Assembly: GCA_021234155.1 (NCBI GenBank)
Contig: JAJEKV010000075.1
Span: 4,418,230-4,482,229, forward strand
Reading direction: 5' to 3'
Length of the DNA: 64,000 nt
Source: Isoetes taiwanensis
Taxonomy: Eukaryota; Streptophyta; Lycopodiopsida; Isoetales; Isoetaceae
Numbering within the stretch: the first letter of the stretch is position 1; every line of letters starts with the position of its first letter. The position numbers and the translations under genes are program-made. Below the pieces are notes generated by a model. That model did not search any database and was not told where the DNA came from. It was given only the letters and a program-made list of their open reading frames with translations. Below, piece after piece: positions 1-12,826 of this stretch.

Positions 1-103
1 GAAAGAAAGAAAGAAAGCAAGAAATTTGATTATTTTCGCCTACTAGACCATCAGGTCTATGAGACGTATTTTTACAGGAAGACCTGTGAAAACACCACAA
101 AGT

Positions 104-1985
104 TTATACAGCCTCTCCTAAATATGACTCGTAATCCTCTAAAAGTGTTTTGTACCCCCGTACATACTGCTCTCTCAATTCTAGAATATCTGTTAGGAAT
201 TTACCAATTACCTTCGCAGGTAAATTGAAGAATTCCACAAGGGTGCTGACTCGAACTGCATGATGTCCTCTTATGTCTTGGTATGCTGGGCAATGTAAAA
301 TGACATGGGTCTCGTCCTCTAGAGTGTTCTCCTCACATACTCTGCACAATCGGAGTTCTTGTGGTATATGCCCCCACCGACCCACCTCAATCCCTAGGTG
401 GTGTGAGCTGAGACACATTCTGCATATTGTGTGTCTCTTATGCAGTGATATGTTTTCTCTGAGGTAAGACATCTCAGTCAGCCCTGGATTCATCCATTTC
501 CTGTAATTTTCCATTTTTTGCTTGCCCCCGCTCCACATCTTTTGTTTAACTTTTTCCCACACGTATAGCCTTGCCTGCAATGCATCTGATGGGATATTCT
601 CAACAGCAATGTCCCATTTTTTAAGCCATTTAAGGAAATCAGCATACCACCCTTTGCTCTCACTGTGTTTCATAGCAGCATGTGGTAGGGCTTGGTCATC
701 CAAGGCATTCAATTTCCACACATATACGACTATCTGGCATAGGGCTTCGCCCTCTAATGGCATTAGACCTGCCTCTGCAAGCAGCATAGCATAAGGCGTT
801 TGCACCTTTACTCCCATTTCCGCAAGTAGAAACTTCTTTAGGACTCTTTCTACTTTCTTCCATCTGTCCAAAGATAAACCCGGTCCCCATATTGCACATC
901 CATACAAAACTGCCTGTTGAACCAATGCGCAAAACAATCTTTTCTTTAGCCCGAAGTCAACAATGTCTGCATTCTTGCATTGCCTCTGCATCGCAAACAA
1001 TGCTTTCAGCCCCCCGTCAACTCTTTGATCCACCGCCTTATTCCACCTGTAAGATTGATCCACTAGTAGACCTAGATATTTATAGGTAGGTACTACCTCC
1101 ACCTTGTCCCCTTTGTAATTGAAAGCATACCTGTCCGTCTTCTGAGTGCCAAATATCATGATTTTAGTTTTGGATAGGTTGACTCTCATGTCCATCACCT
1201 CACAGAAAGCCGCTAGAGCTGCTAAGTGTCTTTGTAGCCCCTCCTCGCTTCTAGTAAATATGACTACATCATCAGCGTATAGAAGCAGAAAAATTACATA
1301 CCCCATTAGCGTTGCCCCGTCTCCTCCACTTTTAGTGATCCAATCTTCTAACTCATCAATGAAAATGCCGAACAGAGTAGGTGATAGCGGACACCCCTGT
1401 TTGACCCCAATATTACTCTCGATTCCCACATCCTGTGGCAGAGGAAAGGATAGATGTACCCAAACTTTTTCATATAGCGTGGCAACTGCATTCTGGAAAT
1501 GTGTTGGAACCCCTAATTTCTCCATTCTTTTCCATATGTTTGTTCTTCTTACTGTATCAAACGCTTTAGAGAAATCAACAAAGAGCGTAAAAAGTGGCTT
1601 TTTTAGTCCTTTTCACAGAATCTATTATAGTTCTGAGCACCAAGATATGGTCTACCGTAGCTTTTTTAGGTCTAAAACCTGCTTGCATATTAGATCTTTT
1701 TCCATTCTCCTCTGCCCAGGAGCTTATTTTATGCTCTACTATGGTTGCAAAAAGCTTTGCAAAGAGGTCACGACCATGATCATTCTCAGTTGTTGGGATC
1801 CTCTCAGGTCCCCCTCGATTTATGCCGTAGGGAACTACCCTGTTCATCTGCCAACTATGTGGGAAGCCATCCCGTATAGCAGCATTCATCAATTTACCAA
1901 TCACTTCTGTTGTCCCCGGTCCCACCCACTTAACCATCTCGACCTTTAGCCCAAACATATCTGATGCCTTCCCATTAGCAAGTTT
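104..1985 (-). pseudogene. LINE ORF2, reverse transcriptase part, frameshifted
   Basis: The frame after the TAG at 1986 begins KLANGKASD and reads through QAGFRPKKATVDHI, typical of LINE RT fingers. It breaks near 1578-1583, where a one-base shift moves the frame to the open stretch 104-1525. The junction region reads FVDFSKAFDTVRR once the shift is allowed. The second part holds GVKQGCPLSPTLFGIFIDE and LLLYADDVVIF (catalytic Asp pair), then the thumb, and ends with a Cys/His cluster (CRVC...DETHVILHC) like the zinc-binding region at the C-terminus of many LINE ORF2 proteins. There is one internal stop and one frameshift over the whole ORF2. Otherwise the frame is long and intact, so the copy is young or the breaks are sequencing errors. 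Confidence 0.85.
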
Positions 1986-3380
1986 CTAAATCCCTCTCTC
2001 AACATCTACTGCGTGGATCAATAGGTTATCATTGCTCTTTCCCAACCTTTCATCAATACCATCTACGTAGTACAACTTCTTAATCTGGTGTATAAGTCTA
2101 TCAGGGTCTAGATCTAGCCCTTTAGCCGCCTTACATTTCAGCTTACTCCAGAATCTTTTTGGGTCCTTCGTTAGCATGTCTACCATTTCCAACTGCCTTA
2201 CTGTTGTATACTCCCTTTTTTTCCTTCTTACCATTTTCATGTATATATTTCTCTTTTCCCGCTTATCGCTTCCCTTAGCTTTCTTGTATATCTTGCGTGA
2301 CTGTTTGCATTCATTATCAAACCAATGGTTACATGGCAGCCCCTGAGCTCTTCGAAAAGAGCTAAAGCATTCGGTCGCAGCCTCTAACAGAATCACACTG
2401 AGCTTAGCATCTATATCACTAGCCTTTTCTGGCCATTGCACATTTTTCACCTTATGCTCACAGAGATCCATATACATCTTTGCTTTATGAAAATCGAAAG
2501 AAAGCGAAGTATAGCTCTTACCTGGTGCCATATGATTCAGCTTGCTTGGGAGTTTTAGCTCAAAGATTAGCGGCATATGATCCGACTCCGGGCAGTCTCC
2601 GATGTAGAAATCATGAATTATTTCCATTGAGTGTTCTCCAGCAACTAAGTAATCCACCACACTCATGCCTGTTCCCATTGAGCCAACTGATGTGCATTTT
2701 CCTGAGAGTGGATACTTGGCAATCCCATTGTAGACAACCAAACCCAAACCCCCACACATGTTCAGGAAGTGCCCTCCTTGAGGCGTAACATATTCATAAG
2801 TATCTTCAGTGTTTCTCCCCCATCCAGCTTTGAATACCTCAACTTCGTCCAGCATTTCTAGCCAAATTGCCTCCTTGGATGAGCCTACCATATTTGCCTG
2901 TTTATTTGCTATGTGAGCATTGAAATCCCCTACTAGGATTATTTCTCCGAGGTTCATAATCTCTAATATATCTTGTTCAAGATAGAAAAATGGGTCGTCC
3001 CTATCCAGGTCATACCGATCATAGATTGGTGACTCCCGAGGCGGAAAATAACATCCTCCAACAAAGACCTTCCGGTCTGCACCTACCAACTCCACCCATA
3101 ATGTTTGTTTGGAAGAATGTTTCTCAACTCTTCTGACTAAATGCGTTAACTTTGTTCTGCAGTAACAAGCAATGCCTCCAAAGCCTCTTAACATCCATCC
3201 CTTTTTATACCATACAGAGTCTATGCATACAAAACCTGGTAAATCTGGTAAACTAAGCTCTTCATGTTTATGTGTCTCCGTAAAAAAGATAATATCCCAC
3301 TTTTCTATTTCTAATGATTTCAGCTTGGTTATGTCGAGGCCGTTTATATTCCACGCACATAACCTGATGGTCGTAAGTTC
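1986..3380 (-). CDS. LINE ORF2, endonuclease part
   Basis: This is the N-terminal part of ORF2, an apurinic-type endonuclease that nicks the target DNA for primed reverse transcription. The fold starts with WNINGL near 3330, followed by FFTETH, VGDFNAH and SDHMPL, which match the metal-binding and catalytic motifs of the AP-endonuclease family. The first ATG in frame is at 3194, downstream of the WNINGL and TETH motifs. The real coding region must therefore begin upstream, directly after the ORF1 stop TAG at 3381-3383, and it is in the same frame as ORF1. It ends at a TAG at 1986-1988, after which the same frame continues as the RT. The later part is rich in Lys/Arg and probably links the endonuclease to the RT. 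Confidence 0.85.
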   Translation of the reverse strand, partial: ELTTIRLCAWNINGLDITKLKSLEIEKWDIIFFTETHKHEELSLPDLPGFVCIDSVWYKKGWMLRGFGGIACYCRTKLTHLVRRVEKHSSKQTLWVELVGADRKVFVGGCYFPPRESPIYDRYDLDRDDPFFYLEQDILEIMNLGEIILVGDFNAHIANKQANMVGSSKEAIWLEMLDEVEVFKAGWGRNTEDTYEYVTPQGGHFLNMCGGLGLVVYNGIAKYPLSGKCTSVGSMGTGMSVVDYLVAGEHSMEIIHDFYIGDCPESDHMPLIFELKLPSKLNHMAPGKSYTSLSFDFHKAKMYMDLCEHKVKNVQWPEKASDIDAKLSVILLEAATECFSSFRRAQGLPCNHWFDNECKQSRKIYKKAKGSDKREKRNIYMKMVRRKKREYTTVRQLEMVDMLTKDPKRFWSKLKCKAAKGLDLDPDRLIHQIKKLYYVDGIDERLGKSNDNLLIHAVDVERGI

Positions 3381-3950
3381 CTATTCAAGGTCCTCCACTA
3401 CTACTTTCCCTCCTTTCCAATATGCGCGTTGTCCATTCTGTCTGGCTTCCTTCAGTTTCTGAATCTCCCCCTGCCTTACTGTCATCTGTGCCTTTGTTAA
3501 GTCCTCATTTATCCATATCCTTTCTCCTCTTAATTCAGTCCTTTTCTGTAAAACCCGAGCTCTGTGTTCTCTACTGGAAAATTTTACCACAATGTTTCTC
3601 CCCTTCTCGGATGGCCGACCTACTCGGAAGGCGTCAATCACACCATGTTCCTGAATGTGGAGTTTTTCGATCAGAATCTTTTGGACTTCATCTCTTGTGT
3701 TCTCATGGTCTCCTTCTGGTAGCCCCACGAACCTCAGATTCAATGCTTTTTGCTGCCGCTCTTGCTGTTCTAAGACACTGTCCATTCGTTCATTTAGTTT
3801 ATTAATGACCTCAGCCATAGAACTGCCTTCTTCGTCTCCCATATAGCCCTGTTGTGTATCAATCCCTTGCCTTAGGTTTTCCTTTATCTTTGCCAGTTCT
3901 TGTCTAATAGAAATGTTCTTTGCCTTTAAAGATTGGAGGGATTCAGTCAT
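3381..3950 (-). CDS. LINE ORF1 (coiled coil + RRM-like nucleic-acid-binding protein)
   Basis: This is a protein of about 190 residues from the ATG at 3950. The first third is heptad-like (LQSLKAKN...ELAKIKENL...INKLNERMDSVLEQQ), which suggests a trimerising coiled coil. It is followed by an RRM-like block (NLRFVGLPEG, GVIDAFRVGR, IVVKFSS) and a basic tail. This is the usual build of L1-type ORF1 proteins that coat the element RNA. The frame stays open upstream of 3950 only because CT repeats encode Leu-Ser runs, and I do not count these as protein. It stops at TAG 3381-3383, with ORF2 following in the same frame without a new ATG. Confidence 0.75.
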   Translation of the reverse strand: MTESLQSLKAKNISIRQELAKIKENLRQGIDTQQGYMGDEEGSSMAEVINKLNERMDSVLEQQERQQKALNLRFVGLPEGDHENTRDEVQKILIEKLHIQEHGVIDAFRVGRPSEKGRNIVVKFSSREHRARVLQKRTELRGERIWINEDLTKAQMTVRQGEIQKLKEARQNGQRAYWKGGKVVVEDLE

Positions 3951-3981
3951 ACCTTGCATGAGTTCCAAAGATTTTGCTTCC

Positions 3982-4346
<365 letters not shown>

Positions 4347-4420
4347 GTGCGTTGGCCACATGCAGGCCAAGAGACAAAATGAGAGATGGGGAGAGATGGG
4401 AGATGGCGAGAGATAGGGGG

Positions 4421-6050
4421 AGAGACAAAAATTTGCCTCTCCCCTTGAGAGACAATTTGCCCCTAACTGTTGTTAGGGGCGTTCCCATTAGGCATCCCGC
4501 AGCATTTATGGTTAGGGCGCCCAAAAACTCACGCCGAAAATGGAGGCCCCAATTTTGACCCCTGTTCAAGAATTAATGCCCCACTTCTTGCTTTGATTTG
4601 CCGGACTCCCTTTAACAATTTCAACCTCAATTCCGCATACAAGCTTGAAGATCAGCCTTGCAAATCAAAATCCCTCGGTAATAAGAGTAAGTGTTTAACA
4701 ATCTGGTCTGATACAGTTCTTGAGACTTTCTGATATAATATGTGATGAAGGTCTAATTCACATCTGATTTCTACAGTATCAATCATCAAATCATGATAAG
4801 AGCTACTCGATCTGCCTTACCAGTGGCTACTAAGCTATTTGTGCCCCCTAGATCAAAAAAATTGCCTTCAAAGAGGCCTAAGAAAATGACTGGAGCAGTT
4901 TCGGCCCCTGTTGCAATGGAGATTAATTCTCAACCTCAAGGTGCAATACAATTAAGAATGCAAATAAAACTCAAGAATCATCCAAGTCTTAACAAATACA
5001 GCAAGAATCTTGAATTCTTCACTAATACCCTAAGATTCTTCAAGTCTGAGCAAATACACTAAGATTTTTCAAGTTTGAGCAAGTAGCCTGTTCACAAACA
5101 CATATACAAACAAGAAATGCTAGTTAACTAATAACTATTACAACAGACAAAGAAATAGGTCTATGTGAAGATAGGGTCATTTTCTTTAGTAGTTACAAAA
5201 GTTGAGCACGAGAAGGCTCTGTTTTAGATCTTTTATCAAAAAATAAGATCATTTACATCAGCATGGGAGGGAAGTCCTTACAAGCCAAAACATACACAAA
5301 AAATAAAACAAAAGAAAAAAACGCAGTCAGAGTTAAAATCTTCAGCAGAACTCGCAAGCAGTGGTTGGAATCCTCAGTTGGAGCATACCCCAAAAATCTC
5401 CTTGCTTAACAAAAACTACCTCGGCATGCACCCTTTGGCGAAGCTCTGCACCCTCAGCCCACTCCATGATCTGGGGTTCAATTAAAACCCCCATAGCAAA
5501 ATACCGCATCACAACCCTTTGTGAGATGGTCTGATGGAAGCTCAACTGCCTCGGATTCAATGGTTGTTGAGGAAGATCCTTGACTTTCCATCCCTGAAAA
5601 AGAGCTTGAACTGGAAGAACTGGAAGAAGAGTCGAAGGAGGTCTCGAACTTGAGGAGCTTGAAGAGCTCGAGCTGCACTTAAGGGAAGGGCGCCGAGCTA
5701 AAGCATTTCGACGCGCTATGCAAGGAAGGAGATGAAAGGACAAAGAATTTGTGCGCCATCCCAAGTATCTAATAAAGATAATAAATTACTTTTTTCGTAC
5801 CAGATTAACTACTGCAAAATGTCATGATTGGGACAACCCCTTTTTATAGATTTGGACAGAGAAATGACAAGACATTTCCTCCCACAGTTTCGAACTCTTC
5901 TCTTCAAATCATTGAATCTAATAACAGAATTACAAGAATCTAATAACAGAATGAAACACGCAAGACAAAAACAGGAAACTGACCTTGCTTTTTATGAATT
6001 CTGTTTGGCAGAAGCTATCTTGGCTATCTCGAGTAACGTTTCCTTGGTCA
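4421..6050. other. No recognisable gene
   Basis: Short open frames here (for example 4793-5062 +, and a Ser-run frame at 5342-5764 -) have no motif I recognise. The Ser run is the complement of a GAA/GAG-rich stretch at about 5590-5680. Near 4980-5090 there is a short imperfect tandem repeat of an AAGATTCTTCAAGT-like motif. I see no promoter or RNA gene. Confidence 0.6.
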
Positions 6051-6059
6051 TTTGACATA

Positions 6060-7275
6060 TACAGGGAGCTCGCACAACTTTGCATCTCCAAGGTTGGCCG
6101 CCTTAATGAAGACCAAGACCCTCAAGTCCAAACCCAAGCCAGTCAGTATGGCAAGTGGTGCAATTCGCTATACCAAGGGTAAAAGAATCAACTTTGATAT
6201 AGACCTCAGTGAACCAAATGAACTATGGGAGCGGAGGTAATGGATATTGGTAAATACGACCTCCTAGTGGGAATGGAGTTCTTGAAGCCAACTAAATCTA
6301 TGATTGACTGCGATAGGCACGAAATCTCGATTACAGCACTCGACGAAAACTGCTTTATAGTTAAAGGCAAGAAAGTTCTTTCAGTCATGCAGTGTATCTC
6401 CTTGAAGCAATTGCACAAAAGCTTAATGAAGGACAAAGTGGAATATATCCTTAGGCTATAGGCAATTGACCCGAGTAAAAAAAAGCACGGGAAGCCAAGA
6501 TTGAAAGAGTTGCCCAGCTCAGTTGCAAGGCTAATTAGGGAATTTCATGATGTCTTTCCGGATGAGATCCAGAGAATTGCCGCCTTACAGAGGCGTGGAG
6601 TGTGAGATCACACTAGCACCAGAAGTTAAGCCTACCAGCATGCCCCCTACAGGATGAGCACCCCAAGCTAGCTGAGCTCAAGAAGCAATTGCAAGGATTG
6701 CTTGAACTTGGATTCATCAGGGCAAGCGTGTCACCCTTCGGAGCATCCATTCTCTTTGTAAAGAAGAAGGATGGAAGTCTAAGGATGTGTATAGACTTGA
6801 AAAACTAAACGGTAAAGAGTAAGTATGCTTTAACCAGACGATAAAGAGTAAGTACGCTTTGTCTAGAGTAGACGACTTGATGGATCAATTCCAAGAGGCG
6901 AAGGTCTTTTCGAAGATAGACTTGAGATCGGTGTATCATCATATAATAATCAAGGAGGAAGACATTCATAAAACCGCTTTTAGAATGTGGTACGGGCATT
7001 ACGAATTTACAGTTATGCCTTTTGGCTTATCAAATGCTCCAGCAACGTTCATGAGGCTAATGAATGACATCTCCAGGGAGTTCTTGGATGAGTTTGTCAT
7101 CATCTTCTTCGACGACATCTTCATATATAGCAAGTCAATGGAAGAACAAGTAGCACATTTAAGGAAAGTCTTGGAGAAGCTAAGATGGCACCGCTTGTTT
7201 GGCAAGCTTTCTAAGTGTCATTTTGTTACAACCAAGGTTAAATACCTTGGACCTGTTGTGTCAGCCGAAGAAATA
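6060..7275 (+). pseudogene. Ty3/Gypsy pol remnant (protease end + RT)
   Basis: This is an eroded polyprotein piece on the plus strand. Around 6225-6460 the frame reads DIGKYDLLVGMEFL, the end of a retropepsin-like region. Around 6540-6620 it reads FHDVFPDEI, then [16 protein letters not shown], and [15 protein letters not shown], all typical of the start of Ty3/Gypsy RT. The 6859-7270 stretch holds DDLMDQFQEAKVFSKIDLRS, MPFGLSNAPATF and FFDDIFIYSKS (the catalytic Asp pair), and ends near KYLGPVVS. Several frameshifts, a stop after LKN, and a small tandem repeat (GTAAAGAGTAAGTAYGCTTT at 6810-6860) break it. RNase H and integrase are missing. Confidence 0.85.
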
Positions 7276-8790
7276 GCAACTGAAAAGTTACCTAGAGTCA
7301 TCGTGATGCCTCCCTTGCATTTTTCTAACCTTCCTAAAGTACCTACTCTGGCTTGGATCGATGTTCGAGCCCTATATATTCTAACTTACACTTCCATTTA
7401 ACCCATGGGGGTCACCTCTGCCTGACCTGGATATGGATCATGTGGGAGATCTAGTCGTAGGTGCCTATGCAAGACACGTTTCAGCTTCTAGTCGATAACT
7501 GCTATTCGCTACCCATATTGGAATTGTACTATTATACTGTTCAACCCCATCATCTTAAGCTTTATTCTATTGCCCGTTGATACTTATTTCAAGTGCCAAC
7601 TGCAACATCCTACCTTAGCATGCAACAGATTGACTGTTGTTTGCACATTCCAGACATACTCCAGACCCTTCATTGGTACCTTTGGGATACACTTGTCTTT
7701 CTATCCCCTTATCACCACTTAGATTACCTCTCCAAGATGTTTATTGTATGTGTACATAGTACGTACATTGTAAACATATGTCCTCATCCCACAATACGAG
7801 AGGCCAACTCTATGTTGGTATTGTATATGCTGCCTACATTTGCATAGGATCCCCAGGTACTTCAACCATTTCCTTAGTGTCTTATAGTACTTCAGTCCCG
7901 TATGTAAACTATGATTCCCCCACAATATTATGCCATAGTTCTTAAGGTTACTACCCTACATGAAAAGCTTTTTTAAAGGCTCATTCAGCTAAATATTCTT
8001 TGTCACAATTAACCTATTTTCTTAAGTTATCATATCAACTTCAAGTTTTGATCGGTTTCAGATGTTCTTGTCTTTCTCACTCTCATAATAGAAAACCCCT
8101 ATGTTTGAATCTTTATTAGTAACTGCCATATGGTTATCCGATTCCTTACCCTCTTAAGAGTCTTAAAATCACACGCCATAAGAGATGCGTACCTCAAGGC
8201 AAGGGATCCTCCAGCCTCTACTTCAAGAAATCCTCCAGCCTCTACTTCGAGGTCTATAATTGCTCCCCGTAAGTAGGGTAACTCTTACGATATATGGACT
8301 GTTCATCTATACAATCTCACCCCTTCTACTCTATACACCTCGTCTTGATTTTCATTGGGACTTCAAATTCCTATGTTTTGCCCTCTTGTCAGTCAGCCTA
8401 AGGGGATGATCAACAAAGTCACCGAACTTCTCTTTTACTATCGTATAATGGGATATTTCCTACAACCTGTCATACCCAAACCCAATAGATAGGAGGAAAT
8501 AACAGGCTTGGCGGGCGCGAGCGCGAGCGCTACCCTGATCTACCTTAACCCTAACTAGGGTTCTATCACGATCAGGCTCAGTAATCGAGGTAAGCAGGTA
8601 AGGTAATTAGCATTACATCTCTAGATCTTGGATTTTTTGGGTCCCATCATCTTCCTGGAAAGGTAGATTCAGACCCTGCCAAAATTCCATTCTCTCGTCT
8701 CCCCATTCGACATTCCTCGTCTTTTTCTGGCTCCCAATCATCCCATTTCTCGTTTCACGCCCCTCTGCTACTTCTGCAATTCTCTCGTAC
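7276..8790. other. No recognisable gene
   Basis: This 1.5 kb lies between the Gypsy remnant and the L1 ORF1. I see only short shadow frames. A GC-rich patch with repeated GCGAGC lies near 8510-8535. The last ~150 bases are probably the L1 5' untranslated region. Part may be decayed Gypsy sequence. Confidence 0.5.
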
Positions 8791-8791
8791 C

Positions 8792-11166
8792 ATGGACCCA
8801 CCAGATCTACTGGACGGATTATCTCCTCCCATGCATTCCATATTAAATGTCTTCTGCTCCCTGAAACCCCAAGAACAGAAACAAATTTTAGAGAAACAGC
8901 AGTTGCTTCTTAAGGGAGACCTTGCTCTGATCCAATTTGGAGATTTTACTTCCTTTGTTCCTACGGCAATGGCACCAAAAAACGCTTTGCCCTCTTCGTT
9001 CCCAGATCGCCCGTTTTGGGACTGTTATGCTCCATTGAACACGAACTCAAGCAACACCTTCGTCCGAAGAACTCAACCCTTCAAGGAGGACATTACCATC
9101 AAACAAGAGATTCTGACAATGAAGAAACACAACCCTCCGACATATCGACACAGTAGAGGTATTGAATTGAACCCGGACCTCTGTCATTCACGACTTCAAT
9201 TCCTATCTTCGCATGCTGTTATTTGTTGGACTGAAAGGGAGGGTATAATACTGGGGAATGTTTCTAAACAAATTTGTGCTCTGTCTAAATCAATTCAAAT
9301 TTCCTCAATCTATTGGACGCGATTCCCTTATTTTGTGATTGAGTTTTGCTCTGAGCAAGCTGCTGAACATATTTTAAAACTGGGTCATATCACCCACTTT
9401 GGATTCCGAATCAAATTCCAAAAATGGGTATACCAATTTGACCCTCTCCAACCCGCTACGCTCATGCATACTGCTTATGTTCACTTGCATGACCTTAATC
9501 CGGTATTTTGGGAGGACCAATGCCTTAAGGCTATCTTTTCCTCCATTGGCTCCTTTATTTCTTCTGAACGTAGGCCGGATAGACCTCCCACTGTTTTCAT
9601 ACAATTGGATCTCCTCAAGCCTATCCCTCTTGAAGTTACCTTCCAGGATATGTTTGGGTCTGATCAATCTTTGCTCTTAAGATGGAATGGATTGCCCCAT
9701 GTTTGCCCTGTGTGCAGGAAAAGATTGCATGGTGGACAGAAGTGCAGCCCGTTGCCCGATCAAGATCCAACCTTGGGAATGGAGGGTACTCACATACTCC
9801 CTCCTCGTCACCCAAGAAACCTGAATGGTAGCTCGAGGAGAATCAGAAGGAAGCAGATGATCAGGGAAAATATTGCCCTGGCCAATAAGGAGCTGGAACA
9901 GAAACTTAGAAATCAGGAAGAAAGGTCTCAAGATCGAATCAACAATGGAACTATTAAGGTTCTGAATAGGGGAGTCATCTCTAAATGAGTGTCCTTCAAC
10001 ACTTCAAATATGGTTAAAATTTTTGATAAACACAAACCCCCTGGTCATGTTCAATTTGTGGAAACTACAGTAGTCAATGCCAGGGAGGTCACAAGATGGG
10101 AAGATGACTATTGCAGAAAGGGGCCTGTTTACACCCTAATTGGAAATGACCCTATTTCAATTGATACAGTGGAAGATGCTGTTGGAGAATTGGGGCCCGC
10201 CTATTCTACAACTGATGTAGATCCCATAACTGAATCATCCCCTATTTTATGCAATAACAGATTCCAAGTGTTGCAGGACTTGGACCCTGATGGACTGTCT
10301 AGTCCAAAGGAAAAAGGAAGGTCTCATAACGAGGCTTTTGCCCAAGCAGATCATGACAGATGCCAGGATCAATTTGTGATCAAAGAAACATATACTCCAA
10401 GCCCATCAAAATCTACAGTCAATTCCACTTGTACTGGTGATCGAATTCTGGTTGACTTAGCTGTTGACCCTATCTCCAACAATACTGTGGTCAATTTAGA
10501 TATTCCCCCCCTTTCCTGCTCCATGACAATCCACGTCTGTCCTATCACCCCCCATCCCATCACACTCCACTACCTGTGCTCTATGATAAATATGGTAAGT
10601 CCACGGTGGACTTGGGCAGCAGAATTGTTGCAGATGTTGTGGATGCAACCTGTCGACAACAGAAGGCCCCCTTGGTAGTTAGTAATGGAGATGATGGCTA
10701 TGTTGCTCAACAGGAGTCTGGGCGAATCCAGGTAAGTGAACACTATCCTATTTGTCATAGCCCCTCTTTAGAACTCCAGGAAACACAAGGCTGTAATAGT
10801 GAGATGGAGATTCCATCATCTCTGCAAGATGGCTGTTACTCTAATGATGAGTGTGAGATGGTCAATTCCACTCCTTTAGGCACTGATGAACAGAACATTG
10901 AATCTGGACTATTAGCTCTTCAGTCAAATCTGGACAATTTAGATTCTTTGGGACTAAATCATTTTGACATAGTTGTCCCTGATTCTGAGGAAGACCTGAG
11001 TTGCAGCCCCCTGCATGATATCTCTAACACCCCCCTGAGATCTATCAAAAAGAAAATGAAAGTTAGGTCCACATCCAAGTCGCCAGCTGATAGAGAGAAC
11101 TGTCCACATACCTACAATACCAGAAGCAGATCTTCTCCTCATGGTATGAGGAAGCTCAACTATTGA
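8792..11166 (+). pseudogene. L1 ORF1 (gag-like, CCHC knuckle), interrupted
   Basis: The frame starts at ATG 8792. Residues about 120-300 resemble the RNA-binding core of plant L1 ORF1 proteins (DUF4283-like). A CX2CX4HX4C zinc knuckle (CPVCRKRLHGGQKC) lies near 9707-9748, followed by a basic stretch. An in-frame TGA at 9986-9988 interrupts it and the same frame continues to 10678. A shift near 10580-10670 then moves to the frame 10576-11166, which ends with a Ser/Thr/Arg-rich tail. The full product would be about 790 residues, long for an L1 ORF1. It would bind element RNA in a ribonucleoprotein particle. Confidence 0.7.
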
Positions 11167-11190
11167 TAGCTACTGCCTGCCTTTCCTCCT

Positions 11191-12806
11191 CTTTGTCTTG
11201 TTATAAGGGTTCTAACTTGGAACTTGAGAGGTATCAAAGGGCCTACCAAGAGAAGGCGCTTCATTGCCTATGTGAGGGAGTTCAAGGCTGACATCATCAT
11301 GATTCAGGAGCACAGACTCCCCAAGTTTGAGTCAGCCAACTTGGGGGAATGGATCAAGCCTGGTATGGCTTCCTGCTATATTCCTGCAGATGGAACAAAA
11401 GGTGGTGTTGCTACATTTTGGTACAATCAGAAGCTTATAAATACCTATATCAGTCCTTCCAATAGATGGCTGTGTGTTATCCTTTCTATTAAAGCCTGTC
11501 ATGTGGCTTTCATTAATATCTATGCCTCTACTGATCCTTATGAAAGAGAACCAATGTGGATTGAGATTAATAATTGGATGAACCAACAGCAGAATGTTGA
11601 GAATTGGATCATCACAGGTGATTTTAATAATACTCCCCACCCTGACATGAAGCTTGGCAACAAAATTAATATGTCCAAGAATGAGAGGTACTCACAGGAT
11701 AATCCCGGTTAGGCGATCAAGATCTGATCTATATCCCTTCTTCTAACACTAAATTCTCCTGGAGTAATAAGAGGAAGGGGGACCAAAGAACCTTTTGTAT
11801 GCTAGATAGATTCTATATTCATAACTCTGCCACATGGTTGGACAACTGTATAGTCACTGGAGACATTGCAAGCACTATTTCTGATCATCAACCTCACTTT
11901 CTGGATACTAAATGCCTACCTCTTGGCAATAAAGGGAAGAATACTCCCTTTAAATTTAATACCTCCTTACTTCAATTGAAATCATTCTGTCAGGAATTTA
12001 CCTCCTATTACCTTTCCCTCCCCAAGATTGGTCAGCATCAATCCATGAAAAGCTTTAATGAAAAGATGAAAAAAGTCAAGGACTGGGTGAAGAAATGGGG
12101 AAAGGACTTAGCTCAGAAAAGAAAGGCAATCAGCACTAGCTTTATGGAACAAATTAAGGAGGTTAGATCTCTCATTGAAAGCAATCCCAATGATGAGTCA
12201 TTGCACACGAAAGAACAGCAATTGAAAATCCAGATTAAAACCTTGGAGGAACACCAGGTTAGGGGTATGGCCCTTAGAAGCAAAATCAAAATGTACAATC
12301 AGTTGGATCATGAAAGCTCCAAGATGTTCTTTAGGGTGGCCAGAAATAGGTTAATCAATAATTCTATCACTCAGTTGGAGACTGATCAGGGCTTAACTCA
12401 TACTGATGAGAAGGCTATAGCTTCTGCATTTCACAAGTTTTACACAGATCTCTTTAAAGAAGAAATTATTGATGACAGTAAAATGCAGCAGGTCTTTGAT
12501 GCCATTGGGTCCCCCAATGAAATGATGGAGGATGAGTGGATAGAGGTCCCTGACCTTCCTGAAATTCTGGAAACCCTTAAAAAGATGAAAAGTGGGAAAA
12601 GCCCTGGTATTGATGGCTTCCAGCCTGAATTCTTTGTGGAGTTCTGGCCAATCATGAAGGATCACATTGTCCCATTCATCCAAGGAATTTGGGGAGCTAA
12701 ATCTATCTATCCCACCTATAATGTTGGAATGATCTCCCTCATTCCAAAAACTGACTCTCCATCTAAGACTAATGAGTGGCGCCCTATTTCATTGACCACA
12801 CATCTA
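11191..12806 (+). pseudogene. L1 ORF2: endonuclease and start of RT, truncated
   Basis: The endonuclease begins with LTWNLRGIKG near 11215, followed by IIMIQEHRL (catalytic Glu), WIITGDFNNT and, after a frameshift near 11706, TISDHQPHF (catalytic Asp-His pair). A Lys-rich linker follows, then the RT start: MKSGKSPGIDGFQPEFF and EWRPISL near 12595-12805. The RT palm with YADD is absent. The frame that runs on to 12908 past the junction encodes unrelated sequence. The neighbours show that this L1 stops against the Gypsy relative at 12806. Confidence 0.85.
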
Positions 12807-12826
12807 AAAGTGCAAATATGGGTAAA

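Larger units (their letters stand above)
8792..12806 (+). mobile_element. L1-type LINE, 3'-truncated
   Basis: ORF1 with a zinc knuckle is followed by an endonuclease and the beginning of an RT on the plus strand. The homology stops sharply at about 12806, just after the RT motif EWRPISLTTH, where the next element's sequence begins. LINEs usually lose their 5' end on insertion, so loss of the 3' part points to a later deletion or a rearrangement with the neighbouring Gypsy piece. Confidence 0.85.

Noticed and set aside
5342-5764. 140-codon minus frame with a Ser run
   Set aside because: The Ser run is the complement of a GAA/GAG-rich tract; no motif, no conserved neighbour.
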